A DNA stretch of 64,000 nucleotides from Aristolochia californica (Eukaryota; Streptophyta; Magnoliopsida; Piperales; Aristolochiaceae): NCBI GenBank assembly GCA_029961685.1, contig JARWKL010000005.1, positions 16,024,164 through 16,088,163 on the forward strand, read 5' to 3'. Of the stretch, positions 38,819 through 51,959 are shown piece after piece; position 1 is the first letter of the stretch, and the number at the start of each line of letters is the position of its first letter. The notes beneath the pieces are model-generated. The model saw only the letters and a program-made list of their open reading frames with translations, did no database searches and was not told the origin of the DNA. The translations under genes were made by a program, and so were the position numbers.

Positions 38819-40130
38819 ATGAACCCAAAAGTTTTACTGTCCATGTTTGGGAAATTCCACCTGTTCAACCCAAACAGCTTGGAATTTGTAAGAATGAGAT
38901 TTCTTCCACACATGCTTTAAAAATGGATATGCATGCATCAAACGTGTTGAAGATGCAAATCACCTATGGATCAAAACCTTTTGAAGAGAATGACAAACGT
39001 TCATTAAATTCCAAAGTGAACGTGCGGAGGGATATTTGCCTGAGTGAAACTAGCCATTATTTTGCCCATTTACAAAAAGCTGACCTAACGATTGTAGATG
39101 ATTGTAAATTGATTTATCATGTGTTACATGCTATATTACCCTAAGAAATGACTTATGGATTGGGAGTCAACACTCAGTTAAAAATTCCCCGACGATTGCA
39201 AAACCTGATATATAAGAACTAAAAAGAGCTTACAATCCCTAAAAATTACAAACACTCCATGGAATTATCTCTCTCTACATTTGTGCATTGTGCATTTCCA
39301 TTTTAGATGTACTCATTTTTCTTAAATAAAAACTTTGAGTTTTCGGTCTCCCTTCATCCCGTAAACCAAAAATGCAAATAGATCACCACAAAATGAAAAT
39401 TTTAGAGTTTATGTTTGGAAAAATTTTAAAACAATAACAAATGTAAGTAAAGAAAATTTATTCACACACCACAAATGAACCCAAAAATTTTGCTGTCCAT
39501 GTTTGGGAAATTCCACCTGTACAACCCAAACAGCTTGGAATTTGTAAGAATGAGATTTCTTCCACACATGCTTTAAAAATGGATATGCATGCATCAAACG
39601 TGCTGAAGATGCAAATCACCTATGGATCAAAACCTTTTGAAGAGAATGACAAACGTTCATTAAATTCCAAAGTGAACGTGCGGAGGGATATTTGCCTGAG
39701 TGAAACTAGCCATTATTTTGCCCATTTACAAAAAGCTGACCTAACGATCATAGATGATTGTAAACTGATTTATCATGCATTACGGGCTATATTACCCTAT
39801 GAAATGACTTATGGATTGGGGGTCAACACTCAGTTCAAAATTCCCCGACGATTGCAAAACCTGATTTATAAGAATTATAAAGAGCTTACAATCCCTAAAA
39901 ATTACAGACACTCCTTGGAATTATCTCTCTCTACATTTGCGCATTGTGCATTTCTATTTTAGATGTACTCATTTTTCTTAAATAAAAACTTTGAGTTTTC
40001 GGTCTCCCTTCATCCCGTAAACCAAAAATGCAAATAGATCACCACAAAATGAAAATTTTAGAGTTTATGTTTGTAAAACAAATTTAAAAATAATAAATGT
40101 GAGTAAAGAAAATTTATTCACATACCACAA
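38819..40130 (+). repeat. Adjacent near-identical A pair, one with read-through
   Basis: Units at 38819 and 39475 share GGAATTTGTAAGAATG, GCATCAAACG and TGAAGATGCAAATC, plus the CCTGTTC/GGAGGG/GTGAAAC marks (CCTGTAC at 39475). In the second the usual stop reads TAT (CCCTATGAAATG), so the frame runs from the internal ATG at 39579 to 39962 (127 codons), ending at the TAG of ATTTTAG. Confidence 0.92.
39579..39962 (+). other. Latent frame with stop bridged, reaching the second end (127 codons)
   Basis: The usual stop reads TAT. Because this copy also has AATTATAAAG in place of AACTAAAAAG, the frame continues a further 53 codons past the bridged stop and ends at ATTTTAG. Combined with the 35 residues upstream in intact copies, this outlines a 162-codon ancestral frame covering about three quarters of the monomer. 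Confidence 0.5.
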
Positions 40131-41442
40131 ATGAACCCAAAAGTTTTGCTGTCCAAGTTTGGGAAATTCCACCAGTTCAACCGTAACTTCTTGGAATTTT
40201 ATAAGAATGAGATTTCTTCCACACATGCTTTAAAAATGGATATGCATGCTTCAAACGTGTTAAAGATGCAAATCACCTATGGATCAAAACCATTTGAAGA
40301 GAATGACAAACGTTCATTAAATTCTAAAGTGAACGTGCGGTGGGATATTTGCCTGAGTCAAACTAGCCATTATTTTGCCCATTTACAAAAAGCTGACCTA
40401 ACGATCCTAGATGATTGTAAAGTGATGTATCATGCGTTACGGGCTATATTACCCTAAGAAATGACTTATGGATTGGGAGTCAACACTCAGTTAAAAATTC
40501 CCCGACGATTGCAAAACCTGATATATAAGAACTGAAAAGAGCTTACAAACCCTAAAAATTACAGACACTCCTTGGAATTATCACTCTCTACATTTGAGCA
40601 TTTTGCATTTCCATTTTAGATGTACTCATTTTTCTTAAATGAAAACTTTGAGTTTTCGGTCTCCCTTCATCCCGTAAACCAAAAATGCAAATAGATCACC
40701 ACAAAATGAAAATTTTAGAGTTTATGTTTGTAAAAATTTTAAAACTATAACAAATGTAAGTAAAGAAAATTTATTCACACACCACAAATGAACCCAAATG
40801 TTTTGCTGTCCAAGTTTGGGAAATTCCACCAGTTAAACCCTAACAGCTTGTAATTTTATAAGAATGAGATTACTTCCACACATGCTTTAAAAATGGATAT
40901 GCATGCTTCAAACGTGTTAAAGATGCATATCACCTATGGATCAAAATCTTTTGTAGAGAATGAAAAACGTTCATTAAATTCTAAAGTGAACGTGCGGTGG
41001 GATATTTGCCTGAGCCAAACAAGCCATTATTTTTCCATTTACAAAAAGCTGACCTAACGATCATAGATGATTGTAAAGTGATTTATCATGCGTTACGGGC
41101 TATATTACCCTAAGAAATGACTAATGGATTGGGAGTCAACACTCAGTTCAAAATTCCCCGACGATTGCAAAACCTGATATATAAGAACTAAAAAGAGCTT
41201 ACAATCCCTAAAAATTACAGACACTCCTTGGAATTATCTCTCTCTACATTTGTACATTGAGCATTTCCATTTTAGATGCACTCATTTTTCTTAAATAAAA
41301 ACTTTGAGTTTTCGGTCTCCCTTCATCCCGTAAACCAAAAATGCAAATAGATCACCACAAAATGAAAATTTTAGAGGTTATGTTTTAAAAAAATTTTAAA
41401 AATAAGAAATGTGAGTAAATAAAATTTATTCACACACTACAA
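40131..41442 (+). repeat. Two A monomers (40131, 40788)
   Basis: 40131 keeps the full 108-codon frame and follows a spacer with TTTGTAAAACAAATTTAAAA. 40788 resembles the second half of the 13965-16582 dimer (GTAATTTTATAAG, GATGCATATCACC, TTTTGTAGAG) and has lost bases in TTATTTTTCCATTTAC. Confidence 0.92.
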
Positions 41443-42764
41443 ATGAACCCAAAAGTTTAGCTGTCCAAGGTTGGGAAATTCCACCAATTCAACCCTAACA
41501 GCTTGGAATTTTACAAGAATGAGATTTCTTCCACACATGCTTTAAAAATGGATATACATGCTTGAAACGTGTTAAAGATGCAAATCAACTACGGATCCAA
41601 ACCTTTTAAAGAGAATGACAAACACTCATTAAATTCTCAAGTGAACGTGCGGTGGGATATTTACCCAAGTCAAACGAGCCAGTATTTTGCCCACTTACAA
41701 AAAGTTGTCCTAACAATCATAGATGATTGGAAAGTGATTTATCATGCATAACGGGCTATATTACCCTAAGAAATAACTTATGGATTACACTCGGTTAAAA
41801 ATCCCACGCCTCACCCTTTTCCCGACGATTGCAAAACAGGATATTTAAAAACTAAAAAGAGCTTACAATCCATAAAAATTACAGACACTCTTTGGAATTA
41901 TCTCTCTGTACATTTGTGCATTGTGCATTTCCATTTTAGAAGTTCTCTTTTTTCTTAAATGAAAACTTTAAGTTTTCGGTCTCGCTTCATCCCGTAAACC
42001 AAAAAGGCAAATAGATCACCTCAAAATGCAAATTTTAGAGTTTATGCATGGGAAAAATTTAAACCAATAACAAATGCAAGTAAAGATAATTTATTCAAAC
42101 ACAACAAATGAACACAAAAGTTTTGCAGTCCATGTTTGGGAAATTCCACTAGTTCAACCCTAACAGCTTGGAATTTTATAAGAAAGAGATTTCTTCCACA
42201 CATGCTTTAAAAATGGATATGCATGCACGAAACGTGTTAAAGATGCAAATCACCTATGGATCAAAACCTTTTGATGAGAATGACAAACGTTCATTAAATT
42301 CTAAAGTGAACGTGCGGTGGGATATTTGCCTGAGTCAAACTAGCCATTATTTTGACCATTTACAAAAAGCTGACCAAACGATCATAGATGATTGTAAAGT
42401 GATTTATCATGCGATACGGGCTATAATACCCTAAGAAATGACTTATGGATTGGGAGTCAACACTCAGTTAAAAGTTCCCCGACGATTGCAAAACCTGATA
42501 TATAAGAACTAAAAAGAGCTTACAATCCCTAGAAATTATAGACAGTCCTTGGAATTATCTCTCTCTGCATTTGTGCATTGTGCATTTCCATTTTAGATGT
42601 ACTCATTTTTCTTAAAAAAAAACTTTGAGCTTTCGTTCTCCCTTCATCCCGTAAACCAAAAATGCAAATAGATCACCACAAAATGAAAATTTTAGAGTTT
42701 ATGTTTGGAAAAATTTTAAAACAATAACAAATTTAAGTAAAGAAAATTTATTCACACACCACAA
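41443..42764 (+). repeat. B-A' dimer with 8-bp deletion in B
   Basis: 41443 is B, 665 bp: TATGGATTACACTCGG at about 41780-41795 lacks the 8 bp GGGAGTCA found in other units. 42108 is A' (657 bp) with GCACGAAACG and TTTTGATGAGAATG; its frame is open from an internal ATG (42168) to 42434. Confidence 0.91.
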
Positions 42765-43405
42765 ATGAACCCAAAAGTTTTGCTGTCCAAGTTTGGGAAA
42801 TTCCACCAGTTCAACCCTAACAGCTTGGAATTTTATTTGAATGAGATTTCTTCCACACATGCTTTAAAAACGGATATGCATGCTTGAAACGTGTTAAAGA
42901 TGCAAATCACCTATGGATCAAAACCTTTTGAAGAGAATGACAAATGTTCATTAAATTCTAAAGTGAACGTGCGAGTCAAACTAGCCATTATTTTGCCCAT
43001 TAACAAAAAGCTGACCTAACGATCATAGATGATTGTAAAGTGATTTATCATGCGTTACGGGCTATATTACCCTAAGAAATGACTTATGGATTGGGAGTCA
43101 ACACTCAGTTCAAAATTCCCCGACGATTGCAAAACCTGATATATAAGAACTAAAAAGAGCTTACAATCCCTAAAAATTACAGACACTCCTTGGAATTATC
43201 TCTCTCTACATTTGTACATTGTGCATTTCCATTTTAGATGTACTCATTTTTCTTAAATAAAAACTTTGAGTTTTCGGTCTCCCTTAATTCTGTAAACCAA
43301 AAATGCAAATAGATCACCACAAAATAGAAAATTTTGAGTTTATCATTTAAAAAAAATTAAAAAAATAAGAAATGTGAGTAAAGAAAATTTATTCACACAC
43401 CACAA
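42765..43405 (+). repeat. A monomer with 16-bp deletion (641 bp)
   Basis: GTGAACGTGCG joins AGTCAAACTAGCC directly at about 42973, removing 16 bp (GTGGGATATTTGCCTG). No 16-bp insertion of the B kind is present. TATTTGAATGAG replaces TATAAGAATGAG. Confidence 0.92.
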
Positions 43406-44704
43406 ATGAACCCAAAAGTTTTGCTGTCCAAGTTTCGGAAATTCCACCAGTTCAACCCTAACAGCTTGGAATTTTATAAGAATGAGATTTCTTCCACACA
43501 TGCTTTAAAAATGGATATGCATGCTTGAAATGTGTTAAAGATGCAAATCAACTACGGATCCAAACCTTTCAAAGAGAATGACAAATACTCATTAAATTCT
43601 CAAGTGAACGTGCGGTGGGATATTTACCCGAGTCAAACGAGCCATTATTTTGCCCACTTACAAAAAGCTGACCTAACAATCAATGATGATTGTAAAGTGA
43701 TTTATCATGCGTAACGGGCTATATTACCCCAAGAAATAACATATGGATTGGGAGTCAACACTCGGTTAAAAATCCCCCGCCTCACCCTTTTCCCGACCAT
43801 TGCAAAACCGGATATATAAAAACTAAAAAGAGCTTACAATCCATAAAAGTTACATACACACTTTGGAATTATCTCTCTCTACATTTGTGCATTGTGCATT
43901 TCCATTTTAGAAGTTCTCTTTTTTCTTAAATCAAAACTTTGAGTTTTCCGTCTTCCTTCATCCCGTAAACCAAAAAGGCAAATAGATCAACTCAAAATGC
44001 AAATTTTAGAGTTTATGCATGGGAAAAATTTTAACCAATAAAAAATTCAAGTAAAGAAAATTTATTTAAACACAACAAATGAACACAAAAGTTTTGCAGT
44101 CCAAGTTTGGGAAATTCCACTAGTTCAACCCTAACTGCTTGGAATTTTATAAGAAAGAGATTTCTTCCACACATGCTTTAAACATGGATATGCATGCATG
44201 AAACGTGTTAAAGATGCAAATCACCTATGGATCAAAACCTTTTGAAGTGAATGACAAACGTTCATTAAATTCTAAAGTGAACGTGCGGTAGGATATTTGC
44301 CTGAGTCAAACTAGCCATTATTTTGCCCATTTACAAAAAGCTGACCTAACGATCATAGATGATTGTAAAGTGATTTATCATGCGATACGGGCTATATTAC
44401 CCTAAGAAATGACTTATGCATTACGAGTCAACACACAGTTAAAAATTTCCCGACGACTGCAAAACCGGATATATAAGAACTAAAAAGAGCTTCCAATCCC
44501 GAAAAATAACAGACACTCCTTGGAATTATCTCTCTCTACATTTGTGCATTGTGCATTCCATTTTAGATGTACTCATTTTTCTTAAATAAAAACTTTGAGT
44601 TCTCGGTCTCCCTTCATCCCATAAACATAAAATGCAAATAGATCACAACAAAATTTTAAAACAATAACGAATGTAAGTAAAGAAAATTTATTCACACACC
44701 ACAA
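43406..44704 (+). repeat. B673-A'626 dimer
   Basis: 43406 is type B but has GATTGTAAAGTG, the A form, inside a B context: a small converted patch. 44079 is A' with TTTTGAAGTGAATG, a TAG in GCGGTAGGAT and the short spacer. Confidence 0.91.
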
Positions 44705-45031
44705 ATGAACCCAAAAGTTTTGTTGTCCAAGTTTGGGAAATTCCACCAGTTCAACCCTAACAGCTTTGAATTTTATAAGAATGAGATTTCTTCCACACAT
44801 GCTTTAAAAATGGATATGCATGCTTCAAACGTGTTAAAGATGCAAATCACCTATGGATCAAAACCTTTTGAAGAGAATGACAAACGTTCATTAAATTCTA
44901 AAGTGAACGTGCGATGGGATATTTGCCTGAGTCAAACTAGCCATTATTTTTCCCATTTACAAAAAGCAGACCTAACGATCATAGATGATTGTAAAGTGAT
45001 TTATCATGCGTTACGGGCTATATTACCCTAA
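44705..45031 (+). other. Latent 108-codon frame of the A monomer (example copy)
   Basis: This is one of about 20 copies with the frame fully open. The predicted product starts MNPKVLLSKFGKFHQFNPNS and ends ALRAILP. It has no signal peptide, no clear membrane span and no domain that I recognise. Full 108-codon copies also lie at 4386, 10685, 11998, 17891, 18548, 23790, 25733, 29671, 30328, 34224, 36193, 36850, 38162, 40131, 51960, 53273 and 60491. Nothing indicates that it is translated: neighbours are broken at many different positions, and every B unit has TGA at GCTTGA or TAA at GCGTAACGG. I treat it as a conserved feature of the repeat, not a gene. Confidence 0.5.
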
Positions 45032-46017
45032 GAAATGACTTATGGATTGGGAGTCAACACTCAGTTCAAAATTCCCCGACGATTGCAAAACCTGATTTAT
45101 AAGAACTATAAAGAACTTACAATCCCTAAAAATTATGGACACTCTTTGTAATTATCTCTGTCTACATTTGTGCATTGTGCATTTCCATTTTAGATGTACT
45201 CATTTTTCTTAAATAAAAACTTTGAGTTTTCGGTCTCCCTTCATCGCATAAACCAAAAATGCAAATAGATCACCACAAAATGAAAATTTTAGAGTTTATG
45301 TTAGGAAAAATTTTAAAACAATAACAAATGTAAGTAAAGAAAATTTATTCACACGCCACAAATGAACCCAAAAGTTTTGCTGTCCAAGTTTGGGAAATTC
45401 TACCAGTTCAACCCTAACAGCTTGGAATTTTCTAAGAATGAGATTTCTTCCACACAAGCTTTAAAAATGGATATGCATGCTTCAAACGTGTTAAAGATGC
45501 AAATCACCTACGGATCAAACACTTTTGAAGAGAATGACAAACGTTCATTAAATTCTAAAGTGAACGTGCGGTGGGATATTTGCCTGAGTCAAACTAGCCA
45601 TTATTTTTCCATTTACAAAAAGCTGACCAAACGATCATAGATGATTCTAAAGTGATTTATCATGCGTTACGGGCTATATTACCCTAAGAAATGACTTATG
45701 GATTGGGAGTCAACACTCAGTTCAAAATTCCCGGACGATTGCAAAACCTGATACATAAGAACTAAAAAGAGCTTACAATCCCTAAAAATTATAGACACTC
45801 CTTGGAATTATCTCTTTCTACATTTGTGAATTGTGCATTTCCATTTCAGATGTACTAATTTTTCTTAAATAAGAACTTTGAGTTTTCGGTCTCCCTTCAT
45901 CCCGTAAACCAAAAATGCAAATAGATCACCACAAAATGAAAATTTTAGAGGTTATGTTTAAAAAAAAAAATTAAAAATAAGAAATGTGAGTAAAGAAAAT
46001 TTATTTACACACCACAA
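44705..46017 (+). repeat. Two A monomers (44705, 45362)
   Basis: 44705 keeps the 108-codon frame to 45031. 45362 is CTAAG subtype with CACACGCC leader, CGGATCAAACACTTTTG and a lost base in TTATTTTTCC, ending its frame at 92 codons. Confidence 0.93.
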
Positions 46018-48006
46018 ATGAACCCAAAAGTCTTGCTGTCCAAGTTTGGGAAATTCCACCAGTTCAACCCTAACTGTTTAGAATTTTATAAGAATGAGAT
46101 TTCTTCCACACATGCTTTAAAAATGCATATGCAAACTTGAAATGTGTTAAAGATGCAAATCAACTACGGATCCAAACCTTTTAAAGAGAATGACAAACGC
46201 TCATTAAATTCTCAAGTGAACGTGCGGTGGGGTATTTACCCGAGTCAAAGGAGCCATTATTTTGCCCACTTACTAAAAGCTGACCTAACAATCATTGATG
46301 ATTGGAAAGTGATTTATCATGCGTAACGGGCTATACTACCCTAAGAAATAACTTATGGATTGGGAGTCAACACTCGGTTAAAAATCCCCCGCCTCACCCT
46401 TTTCTCGACGATTGCAAAACTGGATATATAAAAACTAAAAAGAGCTTACAATCCATAAAAATTACAGATACTCTTTGCAATTATCTCTCTCTACATTTGT
46501 GCATTGTGCATTTCTATTTTAGATGTAATCATTTTTCTTAAATAAAAACTTTGAGTTTTCGGTCTCCCTTCATCCCGTAAACCAAAAATGCAAATAGATC
46601 ACCACAAAATTTCAAAACAATAACAAATGTAAGTAAAGAAAATTTATTCACACTCCACAAATGAACCCAAAGGTTTTGCTGTCCAAGTTTGGAAAATTCC
46701 ACCAGTTCAACCCTAACAGTTTGGAATTTTATAAGAATGAGATTTCTTCCGCACATGCTTTAAAAATGCATATGCATGCTTGAAACGTTTTAAAGATGCA
46801 AATCAACTATGGATCCAAACCATTTAAACAGAATGACAAACGCTCACTAAATTCTCAAGTGAACGTGTGGTGGGATATTTACCCGAGTCAAACGAGCCAT
46901 TATTTTGCCCGCTTACTAAAAGCTGACCTAACAATCATAGATGATTGGAAAGTGATTTATCATGCGTAACGGGCTATACTACCCTAAGAAATAACTTATG
47001 GATTGGGAGTCAACACTCGGTTAAAAATCCCCCACCTCACCCTTTTCCCGACGATTGCAAAATCGGATATTTAAAAACTAAAAAGAGCTTACAATCCATA
47101 AAAATTACAGATACTCTTTGGAATTATCTCTCTCTACATTTGTGCATTGTGCATTTCCATTTTAGATGTACTCATTTTTCTTCAATAAAAACATTGAGTT
47201 TTCGGTCTCCCTTCATCCCGTAAACCAAAAATGCAAATAGATCACCACAAAATGAAAATATTAGAGTTTATGTTTTAAAAAAAATTAAAAAAAAAAGAAA
47301 TGTGAATGAAGAAAATTTATTCACACACCACAAATGAACCCAAAAGTTTTGTTGTCCAAGTTTGGGAAATTCCACCAGTTCAACCCTAACTGCTTGGAAT
47401 TTTATAAGAATGAGATTTCTTCCACACATGCTTTAAAAATGGATATGCATGCTTCAAACGTGTTAAAGATGCAAATCACCTATGGATCAAAACCTTTTGA
47501 AGAGAATGACAAACGTTCATTAAATTCTAAAGTGAACGTGCGGTGGGATATTTGCTTGAGTCAAACTAGCCATTATTTTGCCCATTTACAAAAAGCTTAC
47601 CTAACGATCATAGCTGATTGTAAATTGATTTATCATGCGTAACGGGCTATACAACCCTAAGAAATAACTTATGGATTGGGAGTCAACACTCGGTTAAAAA
47701 TCCCCCACATCACCCTTTTCCCGACGATTGCAAAACCGGATATATAAAAACTAAAAAGAGCTTACAATCCATAAAAATTACAGATACTCTTTGGAATTAT
47801 CTCTCTCTACATTTGTGCATTGCGCATTTCCATTTTAGATGTACTCATTTTTCTTCAATAAAAACATTGAGTTTTCAGTCTACCTTCATCCCGTAAACCA
47901 AAAATGCAAATGGATCACCACAAAATGAAAATATTAGAGTTTATGTTTTAAAAAAAATTAAAAAAATAAGAAGTGTGAGTGAAGAAAATTTATTCACACA
48001 CCACAA
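46018..48006 (+). repeat. B643-B673 plus A-to-B chimera
   Basis: 46018 (B643) and 46661 (B673) repeat the B pair of 22474 and 28356. 47334 begins as an A, CTTACC-subtype unit but turns into B at about 47638 (GCGTAACGGGCTATACAACC, AAATAACTT, 16-bp insertion), so its length is 673 and its frame stops at 102 codons. Confidence 0.91.
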
Positions 48007-49317
48007 ATGAACCCAAAATTTTTGCTGTCCAAGTTTGGGAAATTCCACCAGTTCAACCCTAACTGCTTGGAATTTTATAAGAATGAGATTTCTTCCACAC
48101 ATGCTTTAAAAATGGGTATGCATGCTTCAAACGTGTTAAAGATGCAAATCACCTATGGATCAAAACCTTTTGAATAGACTGACAAACGTTCATTAAATTC
48201 TAAAGTGAACGTGCGGTGGGATATTTGCTTGAGTCAAACTAGCCATTATTTTGCCCATTTACAAAAAGCTGACCTAACGATCATAGATGATTGTAAAGTG
48301 ATTGATCATGCGTTACGGGCTATATTACCCTAAGAAATGACTTATGGATTGGGAGTCAACACTCAGTTAAAAATTCCCCGATGATTGCAAAACCTAATTT
48401 ATAAGAACTAAAAAGAGCTTACAATCCCTAAAAATTAGAGACACTCCTTGGAATTATCTCTCTCTACATTTGTGCATTGTGCATTTCCATTTTAGATGTA
48501 CTCATTTTTCTTAAATAAAAACTTTGAGTTTTCGGTCTCCCTTCATCCCGTAAACCAAAAATGCAAATAGATCACCACAAAATGAAAATGTTAGAGTTTA
48601 TGTTTGGAAAAATTTTAAAACAATAACAAATGTAAGTAAAGAAAATTTATTCACACACCACAAATGAACCCAAATGTTTTGCTGACCAAGTTTGGCAAAT
48701 TCCACCTGTTCAACCCTAACAGCTTGTAATTTTATAAGAATGAGATTTCTTCCACACATGATTTAAAAATGGATATGCATGCTTCAAACGTGTTAAATAG
48801 GCATATCACCTATGGCTCAAAACCTTTTGTAGAGAATGAAAATCGTTCATTAAATTCTAAAGTGAACCTGCAGTGGGATATTTGCCTGAGTCAAACTAGC
48901 CATTATTTTTCCATTTACAAAAAGCTGACCAAACGATCATAGATGATTGTAAAGTGATTTATCATGCGTTACGGGCTATATTACCCTAAGAAATGACTTA
49001 TGGATTGGGAGTCAACACTCAGTTCAAAATTCCCGGACGATTGCAAAACCTGATACATAAGAACTAAAAAGAGCTTACAATCCCTAAAAATTACAGACAC
49101 TCCTTGGAATTATCTCTCTCTACATTTGTGCATTGTGCATTTCCATTTTAGATGTACTCATTTTTCTTAAATAAAAACTTTGATTTTTCAGTGTCCCTTC
49201 ATCCCGTAAACCAAAAATGCAAATAGATCACCACAAAATGAAAATTTTAGAGGTTATGTTTAAAAAAAAATTAAAAATAAGAAATGTCAGTAAAGAAAAT
49301 TTATTTACACACCACAA
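48007..49317 (+). repeat. Two A monomers (48007, 48664)
   Basis: 48007 has TTTTGAATAGACTGAC, a TAG in the latent frame. 48664 is GTAGAG subtype (GTAATTTTATAAG, AATAGGCATATCACC, GAAAATCG, CCTGCAGTGGG) and has lost a base in TTATTTTTCC. Confidence 0.92.
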
Positions 49318-51288
49318 ATGAACCCAAAAGTTTTGCTGTCCAAGTTTGGGAAATTCCACCAGTTCAACCCAAACAGTTTGGAATTTTATAAGAATGAGAT
49401 TTCTTCCACACATGCTTTAAAAATGCATATGCAAGCTTGAAACGTGTTAAAGATGCAAATCAACTACGGATCCAAACCTTTTAAAGAGAATGACAAACGC
49501 TCATTAAATTCTCAAGTGAACGTGCGGTGGGATATTTACCCGAGTCAAAGGAGCCATTATTTTGCCCACTTACTAAAAGCTGACCTAACAATCATTGATG
49601 ATTGGAAAGTGATTTATCATGCGTAACGGGCTATACTACCCTAAGAAATAACTTATGGATTGGGAGTCAACACTCGGTTCAAAATCCCCCGCCTCACCCT
49701 TTTCCCGACGATTGAAAACCGGATATATAAAAACTAAAAAGAGCTTACAATCCATAAAAATTACAGATACTCTTTTCAATTATCTCTCTCTACATTTGTG
49801 CATTGTGCATTTCTATTTTAGATGTAATCATTTTTCTTAAATAAAAACTTTGAGTTTTCGGTCTCCCTTCATCCCGTAAACCAAAAAAGCAAATAGATCA
49901 CCATAAAATTTCAAAACAATAACAAATGTAAGTAAAGAAAATTTATTCACACTCCACAAATGAACCCAAAGGTTTTGTTGTCCAAGTTTGGAAAATTCCA
50001 CCAGTTGAACCCTAACAGTTTGGAATTTTATAAGAATGAGATTTCTTCCGCACATGCTTTAAAAATGCATATGCATGCTTGAAACGTGTTAAAGATGCAA
50101 ATCAACTATGGATCCAAACCTTTTAAACAGAATGACAAACGATCATTAAATTTTCAAGTGAACGTGTGGTGGGATATTTACCCGAGTCAAACGAGCCATT
50201 ATTTTGCCCACTTACTAAAAGCTGACCTAACAATCATAGATGATTGGAAAGTGATTTATCATGCGTAACGGGCTATACTACCCTAAGAAATAACTTATGG
50301 ATTGGGAGTCAACACTCGGTTAAAAATCCCCCCCCCCCCCCCCCCCCCTCACCCTTTTCCTGACGATTGCAAAACCGGATATATAAAAACTAAAAAGAGC
50401 TTACAATCCATAAAAATTACAGATACTCTTTGCAATTATCTCTCTCTACATTTGTGCATTGTGCATTTCTATTTTAGATGTAATCATTTTTCTTAAATAA
50501 AAACTTTGAGTTTTTGGTCTCCCTTCATCCCATAAACCAAAAATGCAAATAGATCACCACAAAATTTCAAAACAATAACAAATGTAAGTAAAGAAAATTT
50601 ATTCTCACCCCACAAATGAACCCAAAGGTTTTGCTGTCCAAGTTTGGGAAATTCCACCAGTTCAACACTAACAGTTTGGAATTTTATAAGAATGAGATAT
50701 TTTCCGCACATGCTTTAAAAATGCATATGCATGCTTGAAACGTGTTAAAAATGCAAATCAACTATGGATCCAAACCTTTTAAACAGAATGACAAACGCTC
50801 ATTAAATTCTCAACTGAAAGTGTGGTGGGATATTTACCCGAGTCAAACGAGCCATTATTTTGCCCACTTACTAAAAGCTGACCTAACAATCATAGATGAT
50901 TGGAAAGTGATTTATCATGCGTAACGGGCTATACTACCCTAAGAAATAACTTATGGATTGGGAGTCAACATTCGATTAAAAATCCCCCACCTCACCCTTT
51001 TCCCGACGATTGCAAAACCGGATATATAAAAACTAAAAAGAGCTTACAATCCATAAAAATTACAGATACTCTTTGGAATTATCTCTCTCTACATTTGTGC
51101 ATTGTGCATTTCCATTTTAGATGTACTCATTTTTCTTAAATAAAAACTTTGAGTTTTCGGTCTCCCATTATCCCGTAAACCAAAAATGCAAATAGATCAC
51201 CACAAAATAAAAATTTAAGAGTTTATGTTTTAAAAAAAATTTTAAAAATAAGAAATGTGAGTAAAGAAAATTTATTCACACACCACAA
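49318..51288 (+). repeat. Three consecutive B monomers (49318, 49960, 50616)
   Basis: Lengths 642, 656 and 673. 49318 has CAAAGGAGCC like 46018. 49960 contains the poly-C run. 50616 has CTCAACTGAAAGTG and the AACATTCGATT variant. Short spacers follow the first two and a long spacer the third. Confidence 0.92.
50328..50348. repeat. 21-base C homopolymer
   Basis: An uninterrupted run of 21 C replaces the usual CCCCCGCC at the 5' edge of the B-type 16-bp insertion and adds about 13 bp to the unit. It probably arose by slippage after loss of the G. A sequencing or assembly length error is possible at such a run. Confidence 0.9.
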
Positions 51289-51959
51289 ATGAACCCAAAA
51301 GTTTTGCTGTCCAAGTTTGGGAAATTCCACCAGTTCAACCCTAACAGCTTGGAATTTTACAAGAATGAGATTTCTTCCACACATGCTTTAAAAATGGATA
51401 TGCATGCTTGAAATGTGTTAAAGATGCAAATCAACTACGGATCCAAACCTTTTAAAGAGAATGACAAACACTCATTAAATTCTCAAGTGAACGTGCGGTG
51501 GCATATTTACCCGAGTCAAACGAGCCATTATTTTGCCCACTTACAAAAAGCTGACCTAAAATTCATAGATGATTGGAAAGTGATTTATCTTGCGTAACGG
51601 GCTATATTACCCTAAGAAATAATTATGGATTGGGAGTCCACACTCGGTTAAAAATCCCCCGCCTCACCCTTTTCCCGACGATTGCAAAACCTAATATATA
51701 AAAACTACAAAGAGCTTACAATCCCTAAAAATTAAAGACACTCTTCATAATTATCTCTCTCTACATTTGTGCATTGTGCATTTCCATTTTAGATGTACTC
51801 ATTTTTCTTAAATAAAAACTTTGAGTTTTCGGTCTCCCTTCATCCCATAAACCAAAAATGCAAATAGATCACCACAAAATGAAAATTTTAGAGTTTATGT
51901 TTGGAAAAATTTTAAAACAATAACAAATGTAAGTAAAGAAAATTGATTCACACACCAAA
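51289..51959 (+). repeat. Chimeric B-to-A monomer (671 bp)
   Basis: B core and the 16-bp insertion are present, but after GACGATTGCAAAACC the unit follows the A form (AATATATAAAAACTACAAAG, AATCCCTAAAAATTAAAGAC). The switch is at about 51690, later than in the 9385 chimera. Confidence 0.9.
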
